Shown here: positions 13,172 to 24,425 of the stretch, in pieces
Position numbering within the stretch: position 1 is the stretch's first letter
Layout of the letters: each line of letters begins with the position of its first letter
Assembly: GCF_000485595.1 (NCBI RefSeq)
Contig: NW_014577077.1
Location: 690,852-754,851 of the forward strand
Length of the DNA stretch: 64,000 nucleotides
DNA from: Priapulus caudatus
Taxonomy: Eukaryota > Priapulida > Priapulimorpha > Priapulimorphida > Priapulidae
Direction of reading: 5' to 3'
The notes under the pieces: generated by a model
What the model was told of the DNA's origin: nothing
Seen by the model: only the letters and a program-made list of their open reading frames with translations
The model's database searches: none
Position numbers and translations under genes: made by a program

Positions 13172-13719
13172 CAGGGCTCGAATTAGCGACGAGAAGGGCA
13201 AGGCATCTTTTTCTAGGGCATGTGAGAAATCGCCTTGAATTTTCTCTAAAATAGAAAAGCCACCAAGGCACTCTCAAAAATTTTAGAAGGGCACCAAAGC
13301 ACTTTTGTAAATAAAATGGGGAAACTCATAACAAATTAGTACATCACATCGTCTTGCTTTTAATGTACAAAAAATATGCCCCCATGTAAGCTTACACCGT
13401 AACACTGACACCCTGTACCCACCTCTCTAATGGAAGTACAGTAACAAGAAATTTTACCTGCGCCGCTATCAGGAGCAAATAATTATCCGATGCTGTTATT
13501 ATTCCTCCTGCGACTATCGGTTTTTAGTCATTCATTGCAACTACAGCACGCACGCGCACGTGTTATGTTGTTCGACTAAAACAAAACTAGGGCAGTAAGA
13601 TTAAAGGGCACGATCGGCAAATTACACAAAAGGGCAAGGCAGGTGACTGCCGTCGTCGGGTTGGATTTTAGGGGCAGTACGGCAATTGCCGTCGGTGCCG
13701 TCGGTTAATTCGAGCCCTG
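13172..13719. mobile_element. hAT-like MITE, terminal repeat CAGGGCTCGAATTA (copy 2)
   Basis: Terminal inverted repeats as at 5148. It is flanked by CTTAACGG on the left (13164-13171) and CTTAAACGG on the right (from 13720), an 8-bp target duplication with one extra A. This supports hAT-type insertion next to the tRNA-like sequence that follows. Confidence 0.85.
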
Positions 13720-13800
13720 CTTAAACGGTGCAGTGGGTAATCGCTAGATCATCCGTCTCCTACACCGGGATTCGGGTTCGAGTTCTCAGCTGGGAACTTA
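13720..13800 (+). repeat. tRNA-like sequence, probable SINE head
   Basis: Contains an A-box-like GTGCAGTGGGTAATCGC and a B-box-like GGTTCGAGTTC about 35 bp later, the layout of an internal Pol III promoter. No clean four-arm tRNA can be folded, and an AT-rich tail follows. A tRNA-derived SINE head or tRNA pseudogene is likelier than a working tRNA. Copy 2 at 21660-21735. Confidence 0.5.
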
Positions 13801-13959
13801 TTTTCCCTTTTCCTTTTTTCCCTTTACCTATATCTTTAGTATGTATTTTTAATTTTTAATTAATTTTTAATTTATTTATTTAATTAAATATTTTTTAAAT
13901 TAATTAATTATTTTTTATTTTTAATGTCTTTTATCTTTTGATTTTATTTTTTTTACTGT

Positions 13960-14330
13960 TGGGATGGCATGAGATGGCATGGCATGGGATGGCATGGCAT
14001 GGCATGCGATGGGATGGGATGGGATGCGATGCGATGTGATGAGATGGGATGGCATGGGATGCGATGAGATGGGATGGGATCGGATATGGGATGGGATGGC
14101 ATGGCATGGTATGTAATGGGATGGATGCATGGATGCATGGATAGATAGATAGTTAGATTTTTTTGGGTATTTTCCTTTCAACCAAGCGGTCACCAACTGA
14201 GTAACGCCACTGATTTCCCGCTAGTATATATGCATGTATATACACAAACACACACGGATCGGTCGACACACACACGTACGCATGCACGCACGCATGCACG
14301 CACGCATGCACACACACACACACACAGACA
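13960..14330. repeat. ATGGG/ATGGC pentamer array followed by ATGG, CGCATGCA and CA microsatellites
   Basis: Tandem GATGGCATGG-type repeats (13960-14130), then GGATGCAT and GATA units, then CGCACGCATGCA and (CA)n at 14280-14330. Second copy at 21908-22283. Open frames with HPSHPIPSH-like repeats on the minus strand are artefacts. Confidence 0.9.
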
Positions 14331-14781
14331 ATAGAAGGTTCATTCAGGTTCAATTCACAGGTAATTCAGGTTGTAGAACACAACATAAGTCTCTCTGATT
14401 GTCAAATTGTAACTTTGTCACTGTGTCAATTTTCTGTAGTTTATCAACTTACATGATCATTGCAAGCAAATTCATATTGTGAAAGCTTTCACATTAAATA
14501 ACGACATTTATAAATTGGCGATAGTCACTCTTTTTTTAAACTTTTTAGCAATTTTATTACCTCTGCCTTTGAAACTATTATAAATACTCTAATTTATAGT
14601 AGTAAAATGTTCCAAGGCTCAATTAAAGTATAGATGAGCGATGTAGATGCTTCGCTGGTTTAAATATCAATATCCTACCCGCCCTATAAATTTGAACTTG
14701 TATAGATATATATACATATACCTACTAATATCTGTATATACTCTATATATGGTTATTGTTTTCATGATTAGGTAAACCTAG

Positions 14782-15966
14782 CCAAACCTTTCAAGACCTA
14801 CAAAGGCTTGAGGATGTGCACTTGCAGTTAGGTGTCTGGCAGCAGAAGGTAGACAGTCTTGCTCAGCAGAAAAGTGTACTGTTACACAAGTTGAAATTAT
14901 TGAAGAAAAGGGTATGTGGTATATGTTCTACTATTAGGCATATGTTAAAACTAGAATGACTGTTGTTACTGCTGTTGAAAATTGCAATGCAACTTCTGAC
15001 AGCCATGACAAAATTTCATTGGAAGGATTTTTGAATTTGTTTGTTTATTCACATCATTCCAAGTTAGATGTTAAACTGTTTTCAATTAAATGTGAATTAT
15101 TTCATCAATATAAAGTTCGTGTGCACTTTGCAATTTTAGTTTTTGTATTGTTTGAGGGCAAGTTAGTGGTTGCCTAGAATATCTTGTGTAATATAGATTT
15201 TTTAAATTTCAGAGAGCACCGGAAAATTGTAACGATGAGTGTTCCGGTTCTGAGGATAGTAACTCCGATGAATACTCATGTAAAAAAAATAAAACCGCTA
15301 TTTTCGTCTATGAATTGGCTGGTAAGTATTGAAAATAACTATTATATAAAATCTTGGTCTGAATCAGAAAAATGTTATAATTCCATTATTTAATTAAATA
15401 AAAATACATTTGACATTTTAATTTTATATTGCTTACATATACGTGGGCACATTCCATGTCGTGTGTAATGTACTTTTTAGGTGTGAAAACCGAGGAACTT
15501 TCCAATAGAAACACCATGTTGACGTTTAATACTGCATTCCAGAACAAATATTATGAACCATACTACTTGGAGGTACGGAATTACTTAACATTCATTGAAT
15601 AATTTCACGTGATGTCAGTAAAGTGTGGAAATTAGAGTGTTTAGATACTTTATCAGTTAGTGAATTGAACCAATAAAGCATGAGCACATCACAAATTTGT
15701 GTAAATAGCATATGTAGTATGTGACAATCGGACTTGAGTATGCATGGATTTCTATCACACCAAATTAATGCATATTTTCGCATCTTTTTAAAAAGCTTTC
15801 AAGTGAGCTAAGAGTTTGCCATCATACATTGCCACCATTTGTGCCACTGCAAGTATTACTGGAGCGATACCTATACAGAGAAAAGAATGTTCAGCAATTC
15901 CTGTTTGAACTAAGCAACTACTTATGTTCATATGTAAGCAGGCGAGAACAAGTTAATGCACTGCAG
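14782..15966 (+). CDS. CENPO: CENP-O (MCM21) homologue, four internal exons, copy 1
   Basis: Four GT-AG exons read in phase: 14782-14911 (coiled coil; LEDVHLQLGVL, then LLHKLKLLKKR; one base missing near 14830), 15213-15321 (acidic linker, then AIFVYELAG), 15481-15572 (GVKTEEL to YYEPYYLE) and 15796-15966 (HHTLPPFVPLQVLLERYL, then FLFELSNYLCSYVSRREQ). The order coiled coil, Y-Y-E-P-Y-Y, H-x-L-P-x-F-x-P-L, F-L-F-x-L-x-x-Y-L matches the RWD-type CENP-O family. CENP-O is a subunit of the CENP-O/P/Q/U/R complex of the inner kinetochore. Downstream exons occur only after copy 2 (29350 onward), so this copy lacks its 3' end. No initiating exon was found. Family recognition is from memory. Confidence 0.72.
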
Positions 15967-16460
15967 GTATGAAAAAAGGTTTTGGGATGATATATAATAG
16001 TAGTATCATAATTTAATTAAGGGGGGAAATCCAAAAAGATGTCCAGATGAAAATAGAGAGAAAGAGTCGGAATGGAATGCTTACTACTGAAATTTCAGGA
16101 AGAAACAAGATGAGCAGTATCACTTGGACATTTTAAGCTGAATTTTTCCACAGTGTTGTCATTTAACTGTGTCACAGACGAATGTCATTCTTTCCTTTTA
16201 GGTTGTTTCAGCACTGCCTTATTGTTTTCATCACTTGAAATTACTAGAAGTGTAATTTTGACCAATATATGTACTGAAGAGTAATATTTATGTGAATTTT
16301 GACCATCCAGAGAGACCGGATACAAGATGGCCTTGCGCAAAAGATGCGTTGTTCCCCGACCGCCGAAAGCGGTTAAGCCGCGCACTTCCGCGGGACTGGG
16401 CGCACGCGACCGCCGGATGTATAGCTATAGCTCCCCGCTATACGCATTCGCGCGCCGAAG
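15967..16460 (+). other. Intron or spacer after the CENP-O exons, GC-rich end
   Basis: AT-rich to about 16300, then GC-rich with palindromic TATAGCTATAGC-like sequence. It matches 23895-24397 in copy 2. The open frame from 16327 crosses the join into block A and is not a gene. Confidence 0.5.
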
Positions 16461-17083
16461 ATACAGTGCAACTGAAATGAGGAATATAACCTTGCCGCTG
16501 CGGAGTGCGGAAATTAAGCCTAGAAATCGTAATAATTCCGCAGAATGCAGAATGGTTGGAGACCCTGCTATACCCACACGTATTTGTTACCAGATACCTA
16601 ATTTAATTGTTACAATTAATTACACATCAACGCTACGAAATTTGAACGGCGACATGACACCCGCGACCGTGCTGCCACCCCGAAAAAGTTGCGTATTTGA
16701 CAATTTATTATGCGACCGAGGGCTAATCACAAAAGTGCAATTATATTTATACCTAAATGCTATTTAACTGAACGATATTCATTTTAGGGCAAATTTATCC
16801 ATATTATAACTGAAACTATATATGTCGTTTATAAGATATTACAATCATTTTGCTTTTAAATAAATAAATAAGAAACACCCTCGGTCTGTAGCCCTTGGCT
16901 GGAAAGTGGTTTTGCGCAACTTATCAGATCGTGCGCTTTGAGTGGCGCCACCGTCATTGTAATCAAACTGTAGTCGTTAGTTTTAAAACATTTTTTTTAA
17001 ATATTTCTAATGGTGATTGAACCATGAAACTTTTTATGTAGCATAATTATAACCTAAATTAGCTGAAAATAACCCTAGAACCT
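16461..17083 (+). repeat. Segmental repeat block A, partial copy 3 (3' end only)
   Basis: Matches about 8585-9186 (and 3455-4133), starting at ACAGTGCAACTGAAATGAGG. It is closer to copy 2 than copy 1. It links block B copy 1 to block B copy 2. Confidence 0.8.
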
Positions 17084-18540
17084 AGAGTAAACTCTCCCTT
17101 TAAATGCATTCAACGGTACAAGTGCAGCTAAAATTGGTACCATCGTACTAATCGTACTAAAAATGACCTACTATGCCGTACAATGACCTACTACGGTACC
17201 ATGGTACTATCGCTACCCTGCCGAACCCTGCCAACAGGTGTCATAGCGCAAGCTGCCTAATGTTTGCTTTCATCAGCCGTAAACGTTTGCAACTTGACGA
17301 TGAAAATGACTAAAACCATGTCTGATGTTCGAAGCTATAACTACATAATAAGAGGTATCGATACAAAGTAAAGTGTGAGGGCAAGATGGATGTACAATGC
17401 TAGTTCTGACATCATTATCCACCGCACGAAGTGTAGCGGAAGGTATTGTTTTTGGCTCGTTTGTATGTGTGTGTGTGGTGATTCGCACTCCCCCGAGTGC
17501 CTTCCTTCTAGTTTTTATTGGGTTTCATGTAATAAATCATAGGTAAATTAGGGCATGGAAGTGTTGAATTTCTTGTGGTTTGAGCGAGTCATACTTACGG
17601 ACTGTCCAGTATAGAAGTAGAAATATTGGCCCAAGGATTGAGAACATGGGTACCAATAAAACCGATGTGCCTAAACCTAACCCTTATTCTAACCCTAATT
17701 CTAACCCTAACCTATTATATTGATATAATATTATATTTATATTGATGTAAATGACATTGGTTTTATTGGGACCCATATGTTATCTATCCTTGAACCGAAG
17801 TATTAATTTAATAATAATATTACTTGGCCCCAGCAGGGTTTGGGATACTGCTCAACATTAAACTTACCAATTGCTATTGGTGCCAAAAAAGGAATACACA
17901 GCTGGAAAGCAAGGGCTGCACTCTGGAACACCCACTGCCACGGACTTGGATCGTTTGTTCCTCCAAAACCGGGTGGTGTCTGGGGTATCTGAAGTGCCAA
18001 TCTGTTTGGCCGGCCGGGACCTGAGCCTGAACCTGGGCCTGTGGCGGTTGCACTTCTATTAACTCCAATAGCCATGTTACGCTATATTTACTACAAATAC
18101 ATTATGAAACAGATATACGGCGTACTCGTCGATTAAAATATGTTCATAGTAAGGGTAGCATAGGCGTAGAAGATTCAGAAAACGACAAAATTAAACGCCA
18201 AATACTTTCAGCCGCCTGTACCTTGTTTCAATGGGGGGCGCCATTCGCAGCAAAAACGTGTCGTTAATAATCTTGCATCATACTGGAAGTAAATTAAAAC
18301 AAAATAATTGTCCACAAAACAAAATACAACAGGTTTGTATTTACTATTAATTATTTAATATTTTAAAATAAAATATTATAAAGCTTTAATAACTTTATTG
18401 ATCAAATAATAATAAGCATGTTGTTATATGATATCTATGATAATAAGTAAGTGCCGGGACGTGGTATTTTTGCGACACTGGTCATGGCAGCGGGTAAAAC
18501 GAAAGTTTATTACTGTAGTACTAGTAGTACTAGTAGTACC

Positions 18541-18580
18541 AGGAGTAAGATAATATAGGATCCTATATTATCTTACTCCT
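18541..18580. repeat. Perfect 40-bp palindrome
   Basis: Two 20-bp halves (AGGAGTAAGATAATATAGGA and its exact reverse complement) with no spacer, flanked by AGTACTAGT-type repeats that extend the dyad. The block B copy 1 equivalent (10651-10688) has lost two bases. Confidence 0.95.
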
Positions 18581-18828
18581 GCTAGTAGTAGTACTCCTTC
18601 TTTACGACTTTAGTAATAGTTTGAGAGCCACCTAATGACTCATACTTAACTTGTGTTATCATATAGGCAGTGGCTACGGTTACGGTAGCCGTATCTTAAT
18701 GTCTCGAGGCTACGGGTACGGGAGTCCATTCGCTTAACGAGACAAAGATGACGGCGGTGGCGCCAGATTTCGAAATAACGCCTTGGGAAATAAATTCACG
18801 ATTTGAAAGTTTAGATGAGCTAGAACTC

Positions 18829-18950
18829 TAACCCTAAACCTAACCCTAACCATAACCCTAAACCTAACCCTAACCCTAACCCTAACCCTAACCCTAACCC
18901 TAACCCTAACCCTAACCCTAATACTAACCCTAACCCTAAACCTAACCCCA
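18829..18950. repeat. Interstitial telomeric tract (CCCTAA)n
   Basis: More than a dozen near-perfect CCCTAA units in uninterrupted series, with unique DNA on both sides. Copy 2 of 10930-11030. Confidence 0.9.
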
Positions 18951-19982
18951 AAAAGGGGCTTCAACGACCGACGGCTACCGTACCTCTAGCCACTGCGTAT
19001 AAGGCAACATTATTAACACCAGTTGTCATACATGTATATATTATATATTATTGTAATTTGTATTAATTTAGGTGGCTATCAAACTATTAGTATTACTAAA
19101 GAAGGAGTACTACACAGTACACATTTGTGCTTGATTTGTGCATATATATGTGCTATGTGCATATGTGCATTAGGCCAAGGAGCTAAAAACATGTTATATT
19201 TAGCTCCTTGCATTAGGCTAGGCCTATCACAACCCGGCATTAGCCAGCTAACTACACCGTACACGGAGTAAAGAAGGAGTGCATTGCCATTACTCATGAA
19301 TTAGTAATACAGTGCTGAATACAGACACTGCTGCTGAGTAGGGTACTGTAGTAGTCTGTACTGTTCAGATTGTATTACAATACAATTAATACTACAAATA
19401 CTGTATTACTAATGCATTACTAGTAATACAACTAATACTGAATTAGTACTGATGTAATTTACATCAGTCATTGACAATGTATGTTGTGTTTCTGTACACT
19501 GGCACTGGCAGCAGGATCAAGTTCGCCCCACCACAGTATTATGAGTGATATGAGTTCTGAGTGATATGTGTGTTATGAGTGATATGATGTGATATGAGTG
19601 ATATGAGTATTATGAGTTCCCTTCCCTTCTCCTTCTCGCTTCTCCCCTCCTCCTTCTCCACCAGCTTCTACCCTCCTCTTTCTCAACACCTTCTCCTTCT
19701 CCCTTCCCTCTTCTTCACCACTTCTCCCCCTCCTCCTTTCTCCACCACCTTCTCCGCTTCTCCCCTCTCCTCCTTTCACCATCTTCTTCACAGACTGGAA
19801 GTGACGTCACGAACACGGCGATTAACTCTGATTTGGTAATAACACAAATCACGTGATAAAATATGCAAATTATCTCCTGTAACCGCCTGAATATAGACAA
19901 ACCCTATAGAGTACCGAAGTGTGACGTCACGTTGGCAAGAACAACGTACGGCTGGTTCTACACAAGCCACTGGCTCCATAAC

Positions 19983-20762
19983 ATCAGGAGTAGATAATAG
20001 GGAGGAGTGTGACATCAATAAACAAGGGAAATTCGTCATTACTGCCTTATAATACCTTAACGATTTACTACGCGTAACTCATCCAACTTGAGCTCAAATC
20101 AGGACACATACATTCGCCATCATCGTACGAAATCGTTTCCTCGTAGACACCGCCAATCCGTAGATACAGCCTAAAACGTACGACACGATTCTCCATTCTC
20201 TGGCCATTAATCCAACGCCCATTGCGCGCGCTATAATTCAGACAAAAGGCAGCAACCTGGCTGTGTTTGCTCCCGATCGATAGCTGACATGTGGCGTTGT
20301 GCCTCGCAGGGAGATTGGAGATCGACCAACACTCGATGAGCTAATCATATTGTTGGCGTGCCGTGCATGAAGGCATGCCAGCAATGTTACAAAGGTGGCC
20401 TGTGTAGCTGTGTAGCGGTCAAAGGTTATCTCGCCGAGTGTTGATGCCTAATCTCCAGCGAGCCCATGCCTCGCTCAGTTAGGCAAAGCGCGTTAGGTAG
20501 CTGCTTTGTTGGAATTATAGGCGCGCAATGGTTGGATTGATGCCAGAGAATGGAGAATCGTGTCGTACGTTTTAGGTTCTTGTATCTACGGATTGCGGGT
20601 GTCCTACGAGAAACGATTTCGTACGATGATGGCGCAATGTACTGTGTCCGATTGGAGCTCAAGTTGGATGAGTTAACGTGTAGTAAATCGTAGGTATTGT
20701 AAGGCTAGTAAAATTTCCCTTGTTTATTGATGTACACTCCTTCCTATTATCTACTCCTGATA
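19983..20762. mobile_element. Foldback MITE (block B copy 2)
   Basis: Same element as 12049-12815: ATCAGGAGTAGATAATAGG on the left, CTATTATCTACTCCTGAT on the right. Confidence 0.8.
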
Positions 20763-21120
20763 AATTAACTGCGTGAAAATGTTGTGCGCAACGTAAAACC
20801 GAGTGTGTGCGCTGAACAGCGTAAAGCATCGGAGCAAAGTCGATCTTACAATATTTAATAAATTGAAAAAAAAAAAAGTGTGTTAAATTTTAAAAAAAAA
20901 ACTTTTTTTGTTGTTAATTTTGTTTTTTTCCGTTGCTTTTCACTTCCATCCTTTGGAAATCTATAAAAACTGCAATAATGACTCTCAGAATGATGGTTAC
21001 AGGGTACAAAACAGGACACCGCAGTTAATTTTACCAGAGCAGGATATGTGGTAGAACCAGTAGGTTCGTTTCATGCCACCGGTGACGCTTCATCACTTTC
21101 GGTACTCTATACCTTAACGG

Positions 21121-21659
21121 CGGGCTCGAATTAGCGACGAAAGGGCAAGGCATCTTTTTTAGGGCATGTGAGAAATCGCCTTGAATTTCTCTAAAATAGA
21201 AAAGCACCAAGGCAACTCTCAAAATTTTAGAAGGGCACCAAAGCACTTTTGTAAAATAAAGGGAAAACTCATAACAAATTAGTACATCAAATCGTCTTGC
21301 TTTTAATGTACAAAAAATATGCCGCCCATGTAAGCTTACACGCCGGTAACACTGACCCCTGTACCCACCTCTGCTAATGAAGTACAGTAACAAGAAATTT
21401 TACCTGCCCGCTATCAGGAGCAAATAATTATCCGATGCTGTATTATTCCTCCTGCGACTATCGGTTTAGTCAATCATTGCAACTACAGCACGCACGCGCA
21501 CGGGTGTATGTTGATCGACTAAAACAAAACTAGGGCAGTAAGATTAAAGGGCACCGACGGCAATTACACAAAAGGCAAGGCAGGTGACTGCCGTCGTCGG
21601 GTTGGATTTTCAGGGGCAGTACGGCAATTGCCGCGTGCCGTCGGTTAATTCGAGCCCTG
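21121..21659. mobile_element. hAT-like MITE, CAGGGCTCGAATTA family (copy 3)
   Basis: Flanked on both sides by CTTAACGG (21113-21120 and from 21660), an exact 8-bp target duplication. The first base pairs of the left repeat are slightly damaged (CGGGCTCG). Confidence 0.85.
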
Positions 21660-22719
21660 CTTAACGGTGCAGTGGCTAATCGCAGAATCATCCGTTCCTA
21701 CACCGGATTCGGGGTTCGAGTCCAGCTGGAACTTATTTTCCCCTTTTTCCTTTTTTCCCTTTACCTATATCTTTAGTATGTATTTTTAATTTTTAATTAA
21801 TTTTTAATTTATGAATTTATTTAATTAAATATTTTTTAAATTAATTAATTATTTTTTTATTTTTAATGTCTTTTATCTTTTGATTTCTTATTATTTTTTA
21901 CTGTTTGGGATGGGATGGCATGAGATGGCATGGCATGGGATGGCATGGCATGGCATGCGATGGGATGGGATGGGATGCGATGCGATGTATGCAGATGGGA
22001 TGGCATGGGATGCGATGAGATGGGATGGGATCGGATATGGGATGGATGGATGGCATGGTATGTAATGGGATGGATGCATGGATGCATGGATAGATAGAGT
22101 AGTTAGATTTTTTGGGTATTTTCCCTTTCAACCAGCGGTCACCAACTGAGTACGCCACTGATTTCCGCGCTAGTATTATGCATGTATATACACAAACACA
22201 CACGGATCGGTCGACACACACGACGGTACGCATGCACGCACGCATGCACGCACGCATGCACACACACACACACACACAGACAATAGAAGCGTTAAGTAAT
22301 TCAGGTTGTAGAACACAACATAAGTCTCTCTGATTGTCAAATTGTAACTTTGTCACTGTGTCAATTTTCTGTAGTTTATCACTTACATGATCATTGCAAG
22401 CAAATTCATATTGTGAAAGCTTTCACATTAAAATAACGACATTTATAAATTGGCGATAGTCACTCTTTTTTTAAACTTTTTAGGCAATTTATTACCTCTG
22501 CCTTTGAAACTATTATAAATACCTATAATTTATAGTAGTTAAAATGTTCCAAGCTCAATTAAGTATAGATGAGCGATGTAGATCTATGCTTCGCTGGTTA
22601 AATATCAATACCTACCCGCCCTATAAATTTGAACTTGGTATAGATATATATACATATACCTACTAATATCGTATATACTCTATATGTATGGTATTGTTTT
22701 CATGATTAGGTTAAACTAG

Positions 22720-23894
22720 CCAAACCTTTCAAGACCTATCAAAGGCTTGAGGATGTGCACTTGCAGTTAGGTGTCCTGGCAGCAGAAGGAGACAGTCTTG
22801 CTCAGCAGAAAAGTGTACTGTTACACAAGTTGAAATTATTGAAAAAAGGTATGTGGTATATTGTTCTACTATTAGGCATATGTTAAAACAGAATAATGTT
22901 GTTACTGCGTTGAAAATTGCAAATGCAACTTCTGACAGCCAGACAAATTCATTGGAAAGGATTTTTGAATTGGTTTTGTTTATTCACATCATTCCAATTA
23001 GATGTTAAACTGTTTTCAATTAAATGTGAATTAATTTCATCAATAAAAAGTTCGTGTGCACTTTGCAATTTGTTTTTGTATTGTTTGAGGGCAAGTTAGT
23101 GTTGCCTAGAATATCTTGTGTAATTAGATTTTTTAAATTCAAGAGCACCGGAAAATTGTAACGATGAGTGTTCCGGTTCTGAGGATGTAACTCCGATGAA
23201 TACTCATGTAAAAAAAATAAACCGCTATTTCGTCTATGAATGGCTGGTAAGTATTGAAAATAACTATTATTAAAATCTTGGTCTGAATCAAAAATGTTAT
23301 ATTCAATTATTTAATTAAATAAAATACATTTGACATTTAATTTTATTGCTTACATATACGTGGGCACAATTCCATGTCGTGTGTAATGTACTTTTAGGTG
23401 TGAAAACCGAGGAACTTCAACAATACAGAACACCCATGTTGACGTTTAATGACTCATTCCAAGACAAATATTATGAACCATTACTACTTGGAGGTACGGA
23501 ATTACTTAACATTCATTGAATAATTCAACGTGATGTCAGAAAAGTGTGGAAATTTAGAGTTGTAGATACTTTTATCAGTTTAGTGAATTGAACCAATAAA
23601 GCAATGAGCACATCACAAATTTTGTGTAAATAGCATATGTTATTAGTGACAATCGGACTTGAGTATGCATGGATTTCTATCACACCAAATTAATGCATAT
23701 TTTCGCATCTTTTAAAAAGCTTTCAAGTGAGCTAAGAGTTTGCCATCATACATTGCCACCATTTGTGCCCACTGCAAGTATTACTGGAGCGATACCTATA
23801 CAGAGAAAAGAATGTTCAGCAATTCCTTTTTGAACTAAGCAACTACTTACTGTTCATATGTAAGCAGGCGAGAACAAGTCTAATGCCACTGCAG
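22720..23894 (+). CDS. CENPO: CENP-O (MCM21) homologue, four internal exons, copy 2
   Basis: Same four exons as copy 1: 22720-22848, about 23144-23246, 23398-23493 and 23720-23894. Relative to copy 1 there are frame-breaking single-base changes: an extra T in the first exon (near 22739), a lost base in the lysine codons before its donor, a degraded acceptor at 23143, and an extra T before the donor of the third exon (near 23482). Where copy 1 has damage, this copy sometimes reads better, for example LTFNDSFQDKYYEP. Neither copy reads cleanly throughout, yet together they define one intact exon series. This suggests sequencing error rather than two decaying paralogues. This copy is contiguous with the later exons. 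Confidence 0.7.
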
Positions 23895-24367
23895 GTATGA
23901 AAAAAGGTTTTGGGATGATATTAATATAGTAGTATCATAATTTAATTAAGGGGGGAAATCCAAAAAGATGTCAGATGAAAATAGAGAGAAAGAGCGTCGA
24001 AATGGAATGCTACTACTGAAATTCAGGAATCACGAGAAACACACAGTGAGCAGTATCACTTGACATTTTCAGCTGAATTTTTCCACAGTGTTGTCATTTA
24101 ACGTGTGTCACAGACGAATGTCATTCTTCGCTTTTAGGTTTTCAGCACTGCCTTATGTTTTCATCACTTGAAATTACTAGAAGTGTAATTTTGACCAATA
24201 TATGTACTGAAGAGTAATAATTTATGTGAATTTGATGCCATCCAGAGAGACCCGCATACAAATGGCCTTGCGCAAAAGATGCGTTGTTCCGCGACCGACG
24301 AAAGCGTTAAGCCGCGCACTTCCGCGGGACTGGGCGCGACGCGACCGCCGGATGTATAGCTATAGCT

Positions 24368-24425
24368 CCCGCTATACGCATGTTCGCGGCGCCGAAGGAG
24401 CGGCGCGCGCAATGCGTATAGCGGG
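24368..24425. repeat. Inverted repeat (14-bp stem, 30-nt loop) at a block boundary
   Basis: CCCGCTATACGCAT at 24368-24381 and ATGCGTATAGCGGG at 24412-24425. Homology to block B copy 1 stops inside the loop. Confidence 0.85.

Larger units (their letters stand above)
9187..16460 (+). repeat. Segmental repeat block B, copy 1 (carries CENP-O exons)
   Basis: A 7.3 kb block repeated at 17084-24397. In order: AT-rich unique DNA, a short palindrome (10651-10688), an interstitial telomeric tract, a CT-rich tract, a foldback MITE, a hAT MITE, a tRNA-like sequence, an ATGGG array, CG/CA microsatellites, then four CENP-O-like exons. The copies differ by many one-base indels. The block ends at about 16460 inside what is a hairpin in copy 2. 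Confidence 0.85.
17084..24397 (+). repeat. Segmental repeat block B, copy 2
   Basis: Head-to-tail copy of 9187-16460 with the same internal elements in the same order. Differences are mostly one-base indels, with some substitutions. Confidence 0.85.

Noticed and set aside
13720-13800. A functional tRNA gene
   Set aside because: A- and B-box-like motifs are present, but no acceptor stem pairing was found and the copies differ by indels.
16327-16767. Open frame of 146 codons
   Set aside because: It crosses the junction between block B and block A, so it joins unrelated DNA.
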